A stretch of 64,000 nt of DNA. Source: Rhizopus sp. PT2906. Taxonomy: Eukaryota > Mucoromycota > Mucoromycetes > Mucorales > Rhizopodaceae. Position numbers and translations under genes: made by a program. Below the pieces are notes generated by a model. That model had not been told where the DNA came from. It ran no database searches and saw only the letters and a program-made list of their open reading frames with translations. Positions 44,990 to 56,237 of this stretch are shown here, piece by piece. The first letter of the stretch is position 1. Every line of letters starts with the position of its first letter. The DNA is taken from contig JAMYHX010000088.1 in assembly GCA_025529335.1 (NCBI GenBank), positions 1 through 64,000 on the forward strand, given 5' to 3'.

Positions 44990-46640
44990 TTTAAGGGCGT
45001 TTTGTAAACTTAGCAAGTGTCCTTTGTATACTTTGCGCTATTCGAAAGTTCCTATCAGGTTCTAATGGCTAAAGAGACAAGTTGTTCATCATCTATTGGG
45101 TCATTAATTAATACAAAAGGGGTCCCCCTCGTGAGCTTATTGATTCAGATAATGACCTATGTGGTCACCCCACAGTAAGATTAAAACATTATGGGAAGCG
45201 AAAGACATAACAGCAGCCTTTCTTTTGAGCATTTGCAAAATTCACAGAGATCTATTTTGGGGGAATTATCTACATATAGAGCCTGTAATGTTGACAACAT
45301 TGTATTTGGGGGGTTTATTGTTCTAGATTATATGCAGGAGTATCCTTTGCTGCCGCCACTACAAAAATCTATATATCATTTACCCTCTCTTTGTGCTTGA
45401 TAAAGACGATTTTCTAAAGATATATCTGACAACCTTTTTATTATCCGAATGGTTCCTTTATGTCAATTCGGAATCCTTTGTATGGTAAATCATGAGTACG
45501 ATACGGCAGCAGTCTCTTTTTTGACCTGCATCAAGAGAGTAGTAATGAATAAAAAGTAGACAATAAGCTATCTATGAAAACATGGTTCCTGAAGCCGTGC
45601 TTTGAAACGTTACATTGTAACACCTCATTGTCATTAAATTTTGTCAATTGACACTTGTTCTATAGCCATCAGCTTATCTGTAGCAAAACACATACATGGT
45701 TTATTGTGCGTAGAATCAAACGTGTCATCATAAGCTTCCATGTCATGTCTATCTTACACTTGCTTCGGTAAAATCAGTCCATTATAATAATAGTCTTTAC
45801 TGAATAGACATTTGCGTACATAAAAGGCTTGAATTCAAGCTCTGTGCTTTTATGCTGAGCCATATGATAAGATCTTGATTACATACTTGTAAATTCTTCC
45901 TTATTGTTTCTTTGTTGTATATAGACTGAGCATCGATAAATGATGCATTAATCCAGAAAGAGATGTCACGATTACCAAATCGATCAACTTTTCTTTGAAA
46001 GATTAATAATTAAGTCACTGCTAATTTTGATACGCCCCCCTTCTCCACTTTATCATGCACTGATCTTTAATATACAAAATTTATGTAATCTACCATCAGT
46101 ACACGCCACTTTCGATATCTCGTTTATCTACTCTCAAATGAAACTTGAATGTATCTAATGAATGGATGAGGGAATGCATTTGATTAAATTACCATGAGAA
46201 CAATTTTATTTTGTAGTTGAGAGGTTATCGATCTTATCAGCCGCAGCGTTATCAGAATATCTACACGCACCAACACAATAATAGAGAGAGAGAGAGGCCC
46301 AAGTTACCTGAATGTAACATCAGGATGACTGTATCCATTACGTGCTTAACACAAACAAGAAATAGAAACAATAACAAGTGATATAAACGAAGATGAAATA
46401 GAACATATCATCGTTTGATTATCTTTTTAAAAAATAAAACTATATTCATACTAAATGATTCACATATTCAAACACGATAAATATCGCTCCTTACACCGTT
46501 TCCCACATCATAGGTTGCATTTTTCCAGAAGCAAGTTATGAGTGAAGGGAGCTGGGTAAGGTACTCTGTGTCACTGAATTAAAATTTTTTATTCGCTTAT
46601 ATGGTTTGATCTCTCATCTGATAGCAAAAAAAAAAAAAAG
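44990..46640. other. spacer upstream of GAPDH
   Basis: A 1.65-kb AT-rich spacer. A 69-codon plus frame at 45191-45400 starts MGSERHNSSLSFEHLQNSQR and has mixed composition, but there is no domain, intron or TATA to support it. GA run at 46282-46293. Confidence 0.45.
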
Positions 46641-46648
46641 TATAAATA
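46641..46648 (+). promoter_or_regulatory. TATA box of GAPDH
   Basis: TATAAATA, 69 bases before the ATG, after an A-tract and followed by a T/C-rich leader. Confidence 0.75.
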
Positions 46649-46709
46649 TGCCCTTTTTTAAATTGACGCGATTTTTTTCTTCTTCTTTTCATCATTCAAA
46701 TAATTAATC

Positions 46710-47722
46710 ATGGTTCTTAAAGTTGGTATTAACGGGTAAGTAAAGCAATTGGTTCAAGTCATGTCTTGCTTATACTTTCAATAGTTTCGGTCGTATCGGT
46801 CGTATTGTCCTTCGTGCTTCCTTGGAACGCGATAACGTTCAAGTTGTTGCTATCAACGACCCTTTCATTCCTCTTGACTACATGGTCTACATGTTCAAGT
46901 ATGACTCCGTTCACGGTCGCTTCAAGGGTACCGTTGAACACAAGGATGGTAAGCTCATTGTTAACGGCAAGGAAATCGCTGTCTCTGCCGAACGCGATCC
47001 CGCTCAAATCCCTTGGGGTCAAGCTGGTGCTGACTTCGTTGTTGAATCCACTGGTGGTAAGTAGTTTAATAACAAAAGAGAGATGGGAGTATTGATGTAT
47101 CATCTCTAGTCTTCACTACCACCGAAAAGGCTGCTGCTCACTTGAAGGGTGGTGCCAAGAAGGTCGTCATTTCTGCCCCCTCTGCTGATGCCCCCATGTT
47201 CGTCTGTGGTGTCAACCTCGATGCTTACAAGTCTGAATACCAAGTCATCTCCAACGCTTCTTGCACAACCAACTGTTTGGCTCCTCTTGCCAAGGTCATC
47301 CACGACAAGTTCGGTATCGTTGAAGGTTTGATGACCACCGTTCACGCTACTACTGCCACACAAAAGACCGTCGATGGTCCCTCTAACAAGGACTGGAGAG
47401 GTGGTCGTGGTGCTGGCGCCAACATCATTCCTTCCTCCACTGGTGCCGCCAAGGCTGTCGGTAAGGTTATCCCTGAACTCAACGGTAAGTTGACCGGTAT
47501 GGCCTTCCGTGTTCCTACTCCCGATGTCTCCGTCGTTGACTTGACCGTCCGTTTGGAAAAGGGTGCCTCTTATGAAGAAATCAAGGAAGCCATCAAGAAG
47601 GCCTCCGAAAACGAATTGAAGGGTATCCTCGAATACACCGAAGATGCTGTTGTCTCTACCGACTTTGTTGGTTCTACTGCCTCTTCTGTCTTTGATGCCG
47701 CCGCCGGTATTGCCCTCAACCC

Positions 47723-47758
<36 letters not shown>

Positions 47759-47828
47759 AATGGGTTACTCCAACAGAGTTGTCGATCTTCTCATCCACGC
47801 TGCTAAGGTCGATGGTATCTTGGCTTAA
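46710..47828 (+). CDS. GPD1: glyceraldehyde-3-phosphate dehydrogenase
   Basis: Catalyses the NAD-dependent oxidation of glyceraldehyde 3-phosphate in glycolysis. Three exons (46710-46735, 46785-47056, 47110-47828) give 338 residues. NAD-binding start VLKVGINGFGRIGRIVLRAS, active-site SNASCTTNCLAPLAKV (Cys nucleophile), TTVHATTATQKTVDGPSNKDWRGGR in pieces, and the C-terminal SWYDNEMGYSNRVVDL. Codon use is strongly C-ending and restricted, unlike neighbours, as expected for a very highly expressed gene. Exon 1 codes just MVLKVGING. An antisense frame over the coding region is long because of this codon bias and is not a gene. Confidence 0.98.
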
Positions 47829-48141
47829 AAAATATCATTTCATAGCATGCATTCATTCCCCTCACATTAAAAAAGTGTACCTTTTTTGTTTATAATAAAG
47901 TAAACATACATACTTTCACATGAAGTGTCTGTCGGGAACTGAACTCCTCCCGCATTTAACGCGTTTAAAGGACTTTTGGCAACGTGAGAAAATATTAGAC
48001 TAGAACAATCCGACTTTCTCCATGAATATATTCCGGTCATAATTGTTTGTAAATTCATGTGAATACGGGAATATTTGAAAATAGGCGCGCTATGTACACA
48101 GGGTTGTATTTCTGGAAGAGCACACATGTTTTATTATTATT
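47829..48141. other. convergent 3' flanks
   Basis: Between the GAPDH and thiolase stop codons; contains AATAAA-like and TATA-like A/T words only. Confidence 0.6.
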
Positions 48142-49614
48142 CTAAAGCTTAGATTCAAAGAAGGCGCTTCTGTTCTTCGTTTGAGAAGCAGCCTTGTCAT
48201 ACTCCTCCTTGGTGATAGGTCTAGCTTCAATGGCAGGATTATAACCAAGACGAGGCTTGGATTGATTTGCATTGGCCTTTTTATAAATCGTGACTACAAC
48301 AGCACCACCAAGACCGACGTTATGCTGAAGAGCATACTTTACATTAGGAACCTGTCGTTCACCAGTCCAGTTACGTAATTGCCAAACGAGTTCTATATGT
48401 AAATATGTGTGAATTTTTGTTCTTTTTGCATGTGAGAGATATAATATTACCTGTGCACTGGGCAAGGCCCGTTGCACCAAGTGGATGACCCTTGGAGATC
48501 AAACCGCCAGAGGGATTAATGACGTATTTTCCGCCATACGTATTATTTCCAGAATCGACCAATTCGTGTGCCTTACCCTCAGGGACCAGTCCAAGGGCAT
48601 CGTATGTCAAAAGCTCATTAGCAGAAAAACAGTCATGCAACTCGATGACCTGCACGTCGTTAGGAGTAATACCGGCCTTCTTGTAAGCTTCAGCAGCTGC
48701 ACGACGTGTCATGTCACAGCCAGCCCATTCCATCGCATCACTCGTGAGCAAACGAGGAGAATCTGTTGCCATGACTTGGGCTACAATCTCGACGGCTTGG
48801 TCCCATAGGTTGTGTTGACGGACAAAGTCCTCACTGGCAAGGATAGAGCATCCAGCACCATCTGAGGTAGGGCAGCACTGAAGCTTGGTGAGAGGACCAA
48901 AGACCCTGGGTGACTTTTCGATCTGTTCAAGGGTATAGATATCTCTGAATTGGGAATAAGGGTTCAATGCACTATGTCTGTGATTCTTTTCTGCAATCTT
49001 GGCCAAATGCTTTTCTGTAGCACCATATTTTTCCATATAACTCAAACCTGCATTACCGAAAATCTGAGCAGCCATAGGAGCCTTTTGATCGAATCCACGC
49101 TCATTAGCCATGACCATCGTTACATGATCTATTGTTCAAAATAAGATTATCTGCTACTTCTTTTTTTTTGTCATATTTACCCATTGGATTTGTACGATCT
49201 GAAAATGTAGACGTAAGAGATCCTCTCATCATTCTTTCAAAACCCAAAGCCATCGCACAGTCAACTGAACCTGAAGCTACGGCGTTACGTGCTTGATAGA
49301 GTGCAGTAGAACCCGTAGAGCAGTTGTTATTGACATTAATGATGGGAATTTGAGTCATGCCAAGTTGATAAAGAACACGTTGACCAGCAGTACTGTCACC
49401 ATAGACATAACCTACAGCTGCATACTGTACTTGATCGTAAGATACACCAGCGTCATTCAATGCTTTTACAGCCGCCTCAAGACCAAACTCTACATAAATG
49501 TAAGTAATAGATCATTTAATTTGCTATTTATATACCTGGATAGTCTACTTCGCCACGAGGCTTAATGAACTTGGACATACCAACACCAATAACATAGACT
49601 TTATTTGCAACCAT
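48142..49614 (-). CDS. SCPx-type peroxisomal thiolase
   Basis: Thiolase of the sterol carrier protein X class, predicted to cleave 3-ketoacyl-CoA in peroxisomal beta-oxidation. Four exons (49614-49536, 49489-49181, 49128-48451, 48392-48142) give 438 residues. Landmarks: NNNCSTGSTALYQARNAV (active-site Cys), ALGFERM, HDCFSANELLTYDALGL, NPSGGLISKGHPLGATGLAQ (catalytic His), and VGLGGAVVVTIYKK. The protein ends FFESKL, a perfect PTS1 signal SKL. Unlike animal SCPx there is no C-terminal SCP2 domain, so the product is thiolase only. The sterol-carrier function would be supplied by another gene. Confidence 0.93.
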
Positions 49615-49842
49615 CTTTTTTTTTTAAAAAAAATTATGTAAAGAAAAAAAAACCACAAAAAGGAGTGAGAACGAAATAAACTTTAAATATTCTCTTTCTG
49701 TGAAACCCATAAACCAACCTTTTTTTTTTCTTTTTATGCATGACAAAAAAAGGGGGGAGAAGAGGGTAATTTATTCTACCGACAATGTGTACCAAATGTT
49801 TTTAGCTCTATTTGTAAAAATAAAAGGTTTATTTACAAAGGT

Positions 49843-51201
49843 TCATGACTTGAAATCATCCAATTTTTCAATTAGCAATTGACATCTAACATGCAGTCGA
49901 CTATCCCAATCTGTATCACCCGTATTATCCGATGTGATCGAATCATTCAAATTACTGCTGTCTACATTGTATCGATGAGCTAATTGTTTTTCACACTTTT
50001 GAATCCAATTCTGAGCTTCCTTCAACAGTCTCTTTTTCGCCTTCTTTTCTTTTGTTTCTAATAATTTAAAGCATTTCAGAGCTGCCATTTCGTAATAAAC
50101 ATGAGGCAAAACCCATTTATCTTCACTGGCTGCATCCTCTGATCGTATCGCCTGTCTTAAATAAGTCTCGGCAAGATCATGATGGCCCAACTCTCGCACG
50201 TTCACACCTAGCAGCAAGTAAAGTTGACAACAGTCCGGTCCGATCTCTTCCTTTGTCAGAGTCTCTAGTGTGTTCTCTATCGCGCTTCTCATGGCACAAA
50301 GCATATTGGGCGTTAGCTGCGAGAACCCGTTCCAGAGGTAGATGAGCTCCCACAGCGGATTCACAATCACGGCTCGCTTCAAACTAGAACCATCAAGGAC
50401 GATATCATCCAGGTTGACATCATGTTTCCCCTTGGCACACCTAGATTTCCACTGCTTAATCTTTCGTTCAGCAAAGATTTCATTAGGAAGCAACTTTCCA
50501 CCCAGCTGACTCTTTCGTCTCAGAATCGTCGGTATCTGCATGAATTCAAGAGCAGATTTTTCGTACTCCTCATCAGCAAACATGCAACAGGTCGCAATGT
50601 AGTGATAAAAGGCCCTCGACCAGTTATTCATGCTTTCCAAACGGAAAAATGTCTCGGACGCTTGAAAATAATCACCTAAAAAGATTTGCCCCCTGATAAT
50701 AAAAAAAAAAGTTAAAGGAGAGCCCCCCTCCCTTAATTTTGCAAAAGCTTACCATCCCATTTCATACACAGCCAACGCTTGTAGTTGAGCTAATTCACAA
50801 ATATTTTTCTTTTGAGGTTGGACAGGTCGACCTGTCGATAGGTCGATGCGAACGTTCTCTCTGCGCCTGGCGTCCCTTAGGATCTCTACCCCTCGTCTCG
50901 TCTTTCCTTCCATTTTGCATAATTTGCCTTCAAGCAGTTTCCATATTTTGCCGGCTGGAAATGAATGCTTCATCTGGTCGAGTATTTCTCTAGCGTTTTC
51001 TAAGCTGAGTGAGTTGGGTAACAGTTGAGGGTGTATAAATAAGGATAAGTTGGTATAATAAGCAAGTAAAGAGAGTGCAGAAAGAGAAGAGTAAAGACCA
51101 AAGTTTTTAAATGATTTTTGAAGTAGATGAAGAGCAAATGGACGAGATGATTGAAAGCCCAAGGTATTGAGTAGTTTGTTGACTATGACACATAAGAGTT
51201 A

Positions 51202-51235
<34 letters not shown>

Positions 51236-52151
51236 GTGTATGTGCTTACTTTTAGGTGGCAATAATGAAAATACGAGACTAAATAGGCCGATACCAAAAA
51301 AGATGCCACTTTCGATTGCATTTTCAATAATGACAAAATCCTCATCGATACAATCAATGGCTGATATGGGTCTCTTCTTTTTTCTATTATCGGTATATTT
51401 GTATTTGCGTATGAATGATGCATATTCAGATGCTTTTTGACCAGTTAAGGCTTCAAACATTTGCTCATACAGTTTATATGCTTTCCTTAGCTTATAGGCC
51501 GCCTTCATGTATTCTAGCCAGCTATTTCTCAAGAATTGTATTGTTGATGACATAAGCATGCAGTTGGTCGCTAATAATTCATACTGTATCTCTGGTTTGA
51601 CTACTGTTGTTGAGCTATGATGACTACTGTTACTATGATCACTGGTACTATTACTACTACTATCAAAAGAGACAACCTCTATTACGTCGTCTTCTAATTT
51701 AAATTTATGCCAACTATTTCTTCTCCGCACTTTTTTGATAAATTGTTTCGATAACTGCTCTGCTGCCGTTATCCGTTCAAGAGCAATCTTTATCTTTTCT
51801 GATTCAAATCCGAGCATGGCTTCTACATAGGCAATTAAAGCAAATCCAACAGCATGAAATGGTGATTCATGATGATGTTGCATAAAGATCGTTTGTGCCA
51901 ATTCAAATTCATCATCAAAAAAGGCATCCTTTTTATTACATGTTATTATCATTCTATAAACATAAAAAGCTTACCAATCCTCTTTGGGTCTCACTTATCC
52001 AATAAGCAGTCAATTGTGTTGAAGGTGATATCGAATCCTCTCTTGAGCTTGTTAGTCCGATATAAGCTGCTGTATTATTAGCTGCATATTTTATGGAGGA
52101 TGTGGTTAATTTAGATAGTGTATTTAATTGTCGGAGCATCCCCTCCCTCAT
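49843..52151 (-). CDS. IML2: Iml2/TTC39-family TPR protein
   Basis: Iml2 relatives (TTC39 in animals) are outer-membrane-associated or cytosolic helical-repeat proteins linked to lipid droplets and inclusion-body clearance. Four exons (52151-51975, 51928-51250, 51182-50753, 50692-49843) give 711 residues. Conserved family blocks: RGLDAFFDDEFELAQTIF, AYVEAMLGFESEKIKIAL, AAYKLRKAYKLYEQMF, GIGLFSLVFSLLPPKINKLL, AIYEMGW-type and LYLLLGVNVRELGHHDLA. The middle has a Ser/Asn-rich loop (SSSNSTSDHSNSSHHS) of no family value. The exon 2 acceptor was taken at AAAAG/GAT to keep frame. The intron of exons 2-3 carries a (TA)n run at 51207-51234. It lies 176 bases before the Rrp7 stop. Confidence 0.9.
51207..51234. 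repeat. (TA)14 in the Iml2 intron
   Basis: A TA-dinucleotide run of about 14 units inside the 67-base intron, spacing donor and acceptor. Confidence 0.8.
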
Positions 52152-52327
52152 TTATATATATATATATATAAGCACAAGAAAGAAAGAAAGAAAGAAAGAA
52201 AAGAGAAAAGAGAAAAGGGAAGAGAAAAAAAAATAGATTTATTCTCCTTTTTGTTATTTACTTTAAAAGGAGATCCCCTACGTTGTCAATTATGGATGTA
52301 ACACATTGAAATGAGGATCCGATGGTT

Positions 52328-53225
52328 CTAATAAGGTTTAAACTTTCTACTCTGCTTCAACTTTTCAATCTTGGCTTTATCTTGTTCAAACTTCTTTCTC
52401 AGCTCCGTCAACTGGCTCATCTTTCTGTCTCTCATTTGGAATCTATAAAAGTCAACCAATTCCTTCTTCTTTGGCTTATTCTTGATCTCTTCTGCCATAT
52501 CTGTCGAGACTGCGCCAACACTGATCGTACCATCTGTCGTCTTGGTCTTTTTATGTCGGACGACCACCGTGAATCCGTCCTCATCCATCTTGTTCATTCT
52601 TTCTAATGTCTCTCGTTCCTTTCTGTATTCATCTTCCTTGAACTTTATCATAAATGTATCCACTTCTTCCTGCAGTTTCTTTGCATCTGGCCTTGATAGT
52701 TCATATTTCAAAGTATATCCTACACAATCTATTTTAACATCATCTCAATCTCTTCATTATCACTCACTCACGTTCGAATCCTAATGGTTGCTCGCTCTCA
52801 CTCTCTTTAGCCCATTTCTTTTCAACACGCTGCATATCCAGCACCTCGATTATATCTTGACTCTTTTCAAAGACAACATGCGCTGAGGATCCACTTGCGA
52901 ACAATGGTCTTAGCTTTCGGTTACTCTCTTGTTCTATTTGTCCTTCGTGCCCCTTAAAGTCATGGTATGTGATCTCTGTGATATTGTGTCCTTTAAACAA
53001 TTTTCTAATATGTCTATCTGTTGTGTCAGCTGGTAAGTTGAGTAAGAATAGGGTGCGATCGCTCGCTTTGTCTTGAGCTGATTTGCTTTCATGTTTCCTA
53101 ATGTACAAATAGTGACGCACCTTGGCGTCATTCATCACAATAGGAAGGATCTTGAAACCTTGAAAATCTTCTAATCGTGTCACTGTATTTTCTGTATGTT
53201 TGATGCTCTTTTTGTCAACTGCCAT
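52328..53225 (-). CDS. RRP7: ribosomal RNA-processing protein 7
   Basis: Rrp7 acts in early 40S assembly, in the UTP-C and CURI complexes. Two exons (53225-52772 and 52719-52328) give 281 residues. The N-terminal RRM-like domain shows TLFLLNLPADTTDRHIRKLF and SSAHVVFEKSQDII, and the C-terminal Rrp7 domain has DEDGFTVVVRHKK and RFQMRDRKMSQLTELRKKFE, ending KQSRKFKPY. This matches the family closely. The start at 53225 is chosen because the upstream in-frame Met adds a hydrophobic tract not expected for a nucleolar protein. Confidence 0.94.
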
Positions 53226-53846
53226 TGTTTTCAGAACAAATAAAATATAAAAAGAAAAAAAAAATGTTAAACTGTGTCTCTGTGTGTGTGTGGCGTACAT
53301 TAAAAATAGTCACACTTTCCAAACTCGTTCATCCCGTTCCGGACGTCTTTTAACGCTTCAGTGTTTGTTTAATACTTTTGTGTGTAAAAGGGTGTACTCT
53401 TTTGGTTAAATAAACAGAATAGTTATTTTCAATATTGACTTCTCAAGAAAATGTATGATATCCAAGGAAAATTGCTCAATACCAACCCAGTAGAAAATAA
53501 CGGAACCCAAAAGGAGGGTAAAGGTTACTCTGGATGCGTTCACGAGATTTTGAGTGTTTAATGAACTCAAATATACTTTGTATGAATCAACATACACATA
53601 CATTCTCTCTATGTATATTTGGAGGTCATCATGAATATACATTCTTGTATAAAAGATGAGCTATATTATAAAAGGAGAACAAGGAGATTTGAGTCATGCG
53701 CTGACATGACCAGCCTATCGTACATTGATCATGACCACTACAACCATCATCCTTCTCACGCACGCGCACACATGCCATGACCTCAACAGATTTTTAAACA
53801 TCCTGGTTTATTCTATATATCATATGATCATCCATGCACACTGCTG
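53226..53846. other. intergenic between Rrp7 and J-protein
   Basis: AT-rich with a CA/CG word near 53759-53770. The minus frame 53406-53642 is composition-driven. No gene. Confidence 0.55.
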
Positions 53847-55359
53847 TCAGGGTTGAGATTTTGTAGGAGAAGGATCGATAGGAATAGGGATATCTTCAGG
53901 GGTAACATCTGCCTTGACCTTGGAGTAAATAGATCCCATAATCCTCAGACCAAGTGCTCTGTTCTTCAAGGTCTCCTTGGACACTGTTGGATCACTCAGC
54001 ACTTTATCACAAACCTCTCGCAAGACACTCTCTATTTCCAATTTAGAACCTTTCCACAGAGCCTCAAGACCCTAAAGACATAAACATGTTAAATATACAT
54101 CTCTTGACATATTAAAAGACAGATACCTTTGTTGTTGTCTCGGCTGTCAACCTATGTATTTCATCTTCTGTCAAGCTTTCATTTTGTTCGGCCTTTTGGA
54201 GTTCAGCAAACGTCGATTGCAAATTGATGACTGTCCGCAGAGTATCCACGGTCTCACTGATGATATATCCCTTTTCTTTCATCGAGTGAAAGACACCTCC
54301 GAGTCCAAAAGCCACGCTTTTGTTGAGGTACTGTGTTGCCTTGGTAAGATAAGTATTACCTATCGTATGAAGCAATTCGACTCCATGACCTTCATGTTTT
54401 AAACCCTCAGCCTCTATTTGCACAATATTTGAAAAAGCGGCGCTTCTGGCCTCTTCAGAGATATCATTCAGTTCTGTGTACAGACTTAGTTTGCTAATCA
54501 GTCTCGTCACCAGTTTGTCCACCCTGGCCTTTCGTTCTGCTGCTCTGGCCTCCTCCAGCTTCTTTTTCTTTTCTTCCATCTCTGCCTTTTGCTCAGGTGT
54601 CTTTTTAGTATCATCATGTAATTCCATGACTTCCTTCATCTGCCTTCCTATCGATATCTCTCCAACCAGGTCCACGAAGCGTTCTCCGCCAAATGCTTGC
54701 TTAAAGAATTCTTCAGGATCAGCTAATATGTAAAGTTAGAAGTGGCAATACACACAGGATATGACTATACCAAATCCTCCATCTGGCTTGACACCGTTTT
54801 CTTCACCATATTCATTATATCTCTTTCGTAATACGGGATCTGATAGAACCTGATAAGCTTCTGATATCTTCTTAAACTATATATCAAAAGAGAAATCAGT
54901 TCGTTACTCGTAGTATTCTGATAACGATGACACACACTGTATCTTCTGCACTTGGATTATTTGGATTCTTATCTGGATGATATTTGACAGCCATTTTTCT
55001 GTATGCCTTTTTTATTTCTGCATCCGTTGCTGACGGTGATACTCCAAGGACGTCATAATATTCTGTGGCAGCCGGATTTTCGTCTACATGCCAAATAGTT
55101 TATATTACTTTTTCTTTCTTTTGTTGAATAAATTACCTGTTCCTCTCTTCTTTGTTGACCAGCGTGGGTTTGTTTTATTGTTATTGACTTTAGTACCTGA
55201 CGCGTCAATGTCATAATTAGAAGTTTTGTGACATGACCAACATTCCACTTTGACCTTTAGGTTTTTTATTCCTGGCTCTGGTAAGAATTCGAGTTGAACT
55301 GAACACTCTTTACACACAGTCTTTATGTAGGGTTCAACCTTTCTTGAAGGATAGACCAT
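53847..55359 (-). CDS. Caj1/Djp1-type J-protein with N-terminal zinc ribbon
   Basis: A class C J-protein co-chaperone. Five exons (55359-55137, 55083-54938, 54876-54771, 54722-54127, 54071-53847) give 431 residues. Residues 1-52 hold VCKECSVQLEFLPEPG and VECWSCHK, a CxxC...CxxC ribbon, then a Lys-rich link. The J domain follows from about 79 (EYYDVLGVSPSATDAE... AVKYHPDKNP, HPD intact). After the GF-less linker come the DnaJ-X repeats (DLVGEISIGRQMKE, then EERA/K coiled segments and TIGNTYLTKATQYLNKS). The C-terminus ends PIDPSPTKSQP. The ribbon is separated from the J domain by an intron. Yeast Caj1 and Djp1, as known, begin at the J domain; the ribbon is the novelty here. Confidence 0.9.
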
Positions 55360-55482
55360 GAGAATAATAATAATAATAAAAGAAAGAAATGATCATTCTT
55401 CCATTTTGGGAAGTGCTGCGACTTTTTATTAGCATTTCCTCCTATTAAAATTATCAAGCGTCCTTTTGGATAAAAGGTGTAT

Positions 55483-56122
55483 TTATTGACCAGCCAGGCT
55501 CGTAAAATAAGAATCAAGGGTATTTGTACTATTGATAAACAATGCATCGTCCACAGACACGAGCAATTGAACAGGATAGACTGACACTGATTTATAATTT
55601 GTCTTTACCACAGGTTTATCATCGTTATTATTATCATCCTCTTGGAATATAAAATCTCTTTCCTAATTTTAAACAATTAGTAAAACAGCATAATGTATAC
55701 GCTTTTTGTTTCTTCTTTACGTACTGAAATGACTATATTATTCTGTACCTTGAGTGGCACAAATCTATATAAAAATCGAAATCCTTCTACTGATATATGA
55801 TAAGAGAGATGAATGTGTTTTTAATGCATTGCTTCTTACAGTCAACCGCACGATTCATCTCTTCTTCTTTCTTTCTTTTATTTGCTGACTTTCCTTGACT
55901 TGTAACAAGGTTCTCGACAATGACTGGATAAAGAGCTTCAAGAAGTTGAGGATGTATGTTGTTTTCATTGTACCAATCAATTTTATCTTGAGGTAAATAT
56001 ATTATGACTCGAAGCGCCTATTCATTTTAAGGAACTCTTTTTTTTTTTTCAAATATGTTGTTATTTCTTACAGTATTGTTTGTAATTTGCAAATGAATGA
56101 CATTTTGTGTATTCACCAACAT
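55483..56122 (-). CDS. small conserved-looking protein of unknown family
   Basis: Read as four exons (56122-56072, 56017-55840, 55789-55725, 55662-55483) giving 157 residues; no single exon exceeds 60 codons, so simple ORF searching misses it. Phases agree at each junction. Start MLVNTQNVIHLQITNNTALR, then LPQDKIDWYNENNIHPQLLE, ALYPVIVENLVTS, a charged linker GKSANKRKKEEEMNR, LEGFRFLYRFVPLKVQNN, an acidic QEDDNNNDDKP and a beta-rich end YKSVSVYPVQLLVSVDD to SLAGQ. I do not recognise the fold. It ends 123 bases before the J-protein ATG and starts 116 bases from the divergent phosphodiesterase gene. The quality of the junctions is good evidence that the gene is real. Confidence 0.7.
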
Positions 56123-56169
56123 TATGCAAAATAAAGAAAAAGAAAAAGAAACTCAGCATTGGAAAGAGA

Positions 56170-56172
<3 letters not shown>

Positions 56173-56205
<33 letters not shown>
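56173..56205. repeat. A33 homopolymer in divergent promoter
   Basis: A run of 33 A between two divergent starts (56122 minus, 56238 plus). Poly(dA:dT) tracts exclude nucleosomes and often mark fungal promoters. Confidence 0.9.
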
Positions 56206-56207
<2 letters not shown>

Positions 56208-56237
56208 GAAAAAGGGCTTTGTTTGCTTTCGCGCCCA

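Noticed and set aside
45191..45400. 69-codon plus frame upstream of GAPDH
   Set aside because: No splice, TATA, domain or homologous feel; kept only as a note in the spacer entry.
47106..47798. A 230-codon antisense frame over GAPDH
   Set aside because: Long only because the GAPDH sense codons are C-ending and lack certain triplets; no start context, composition G/D/N-rich, no domain.
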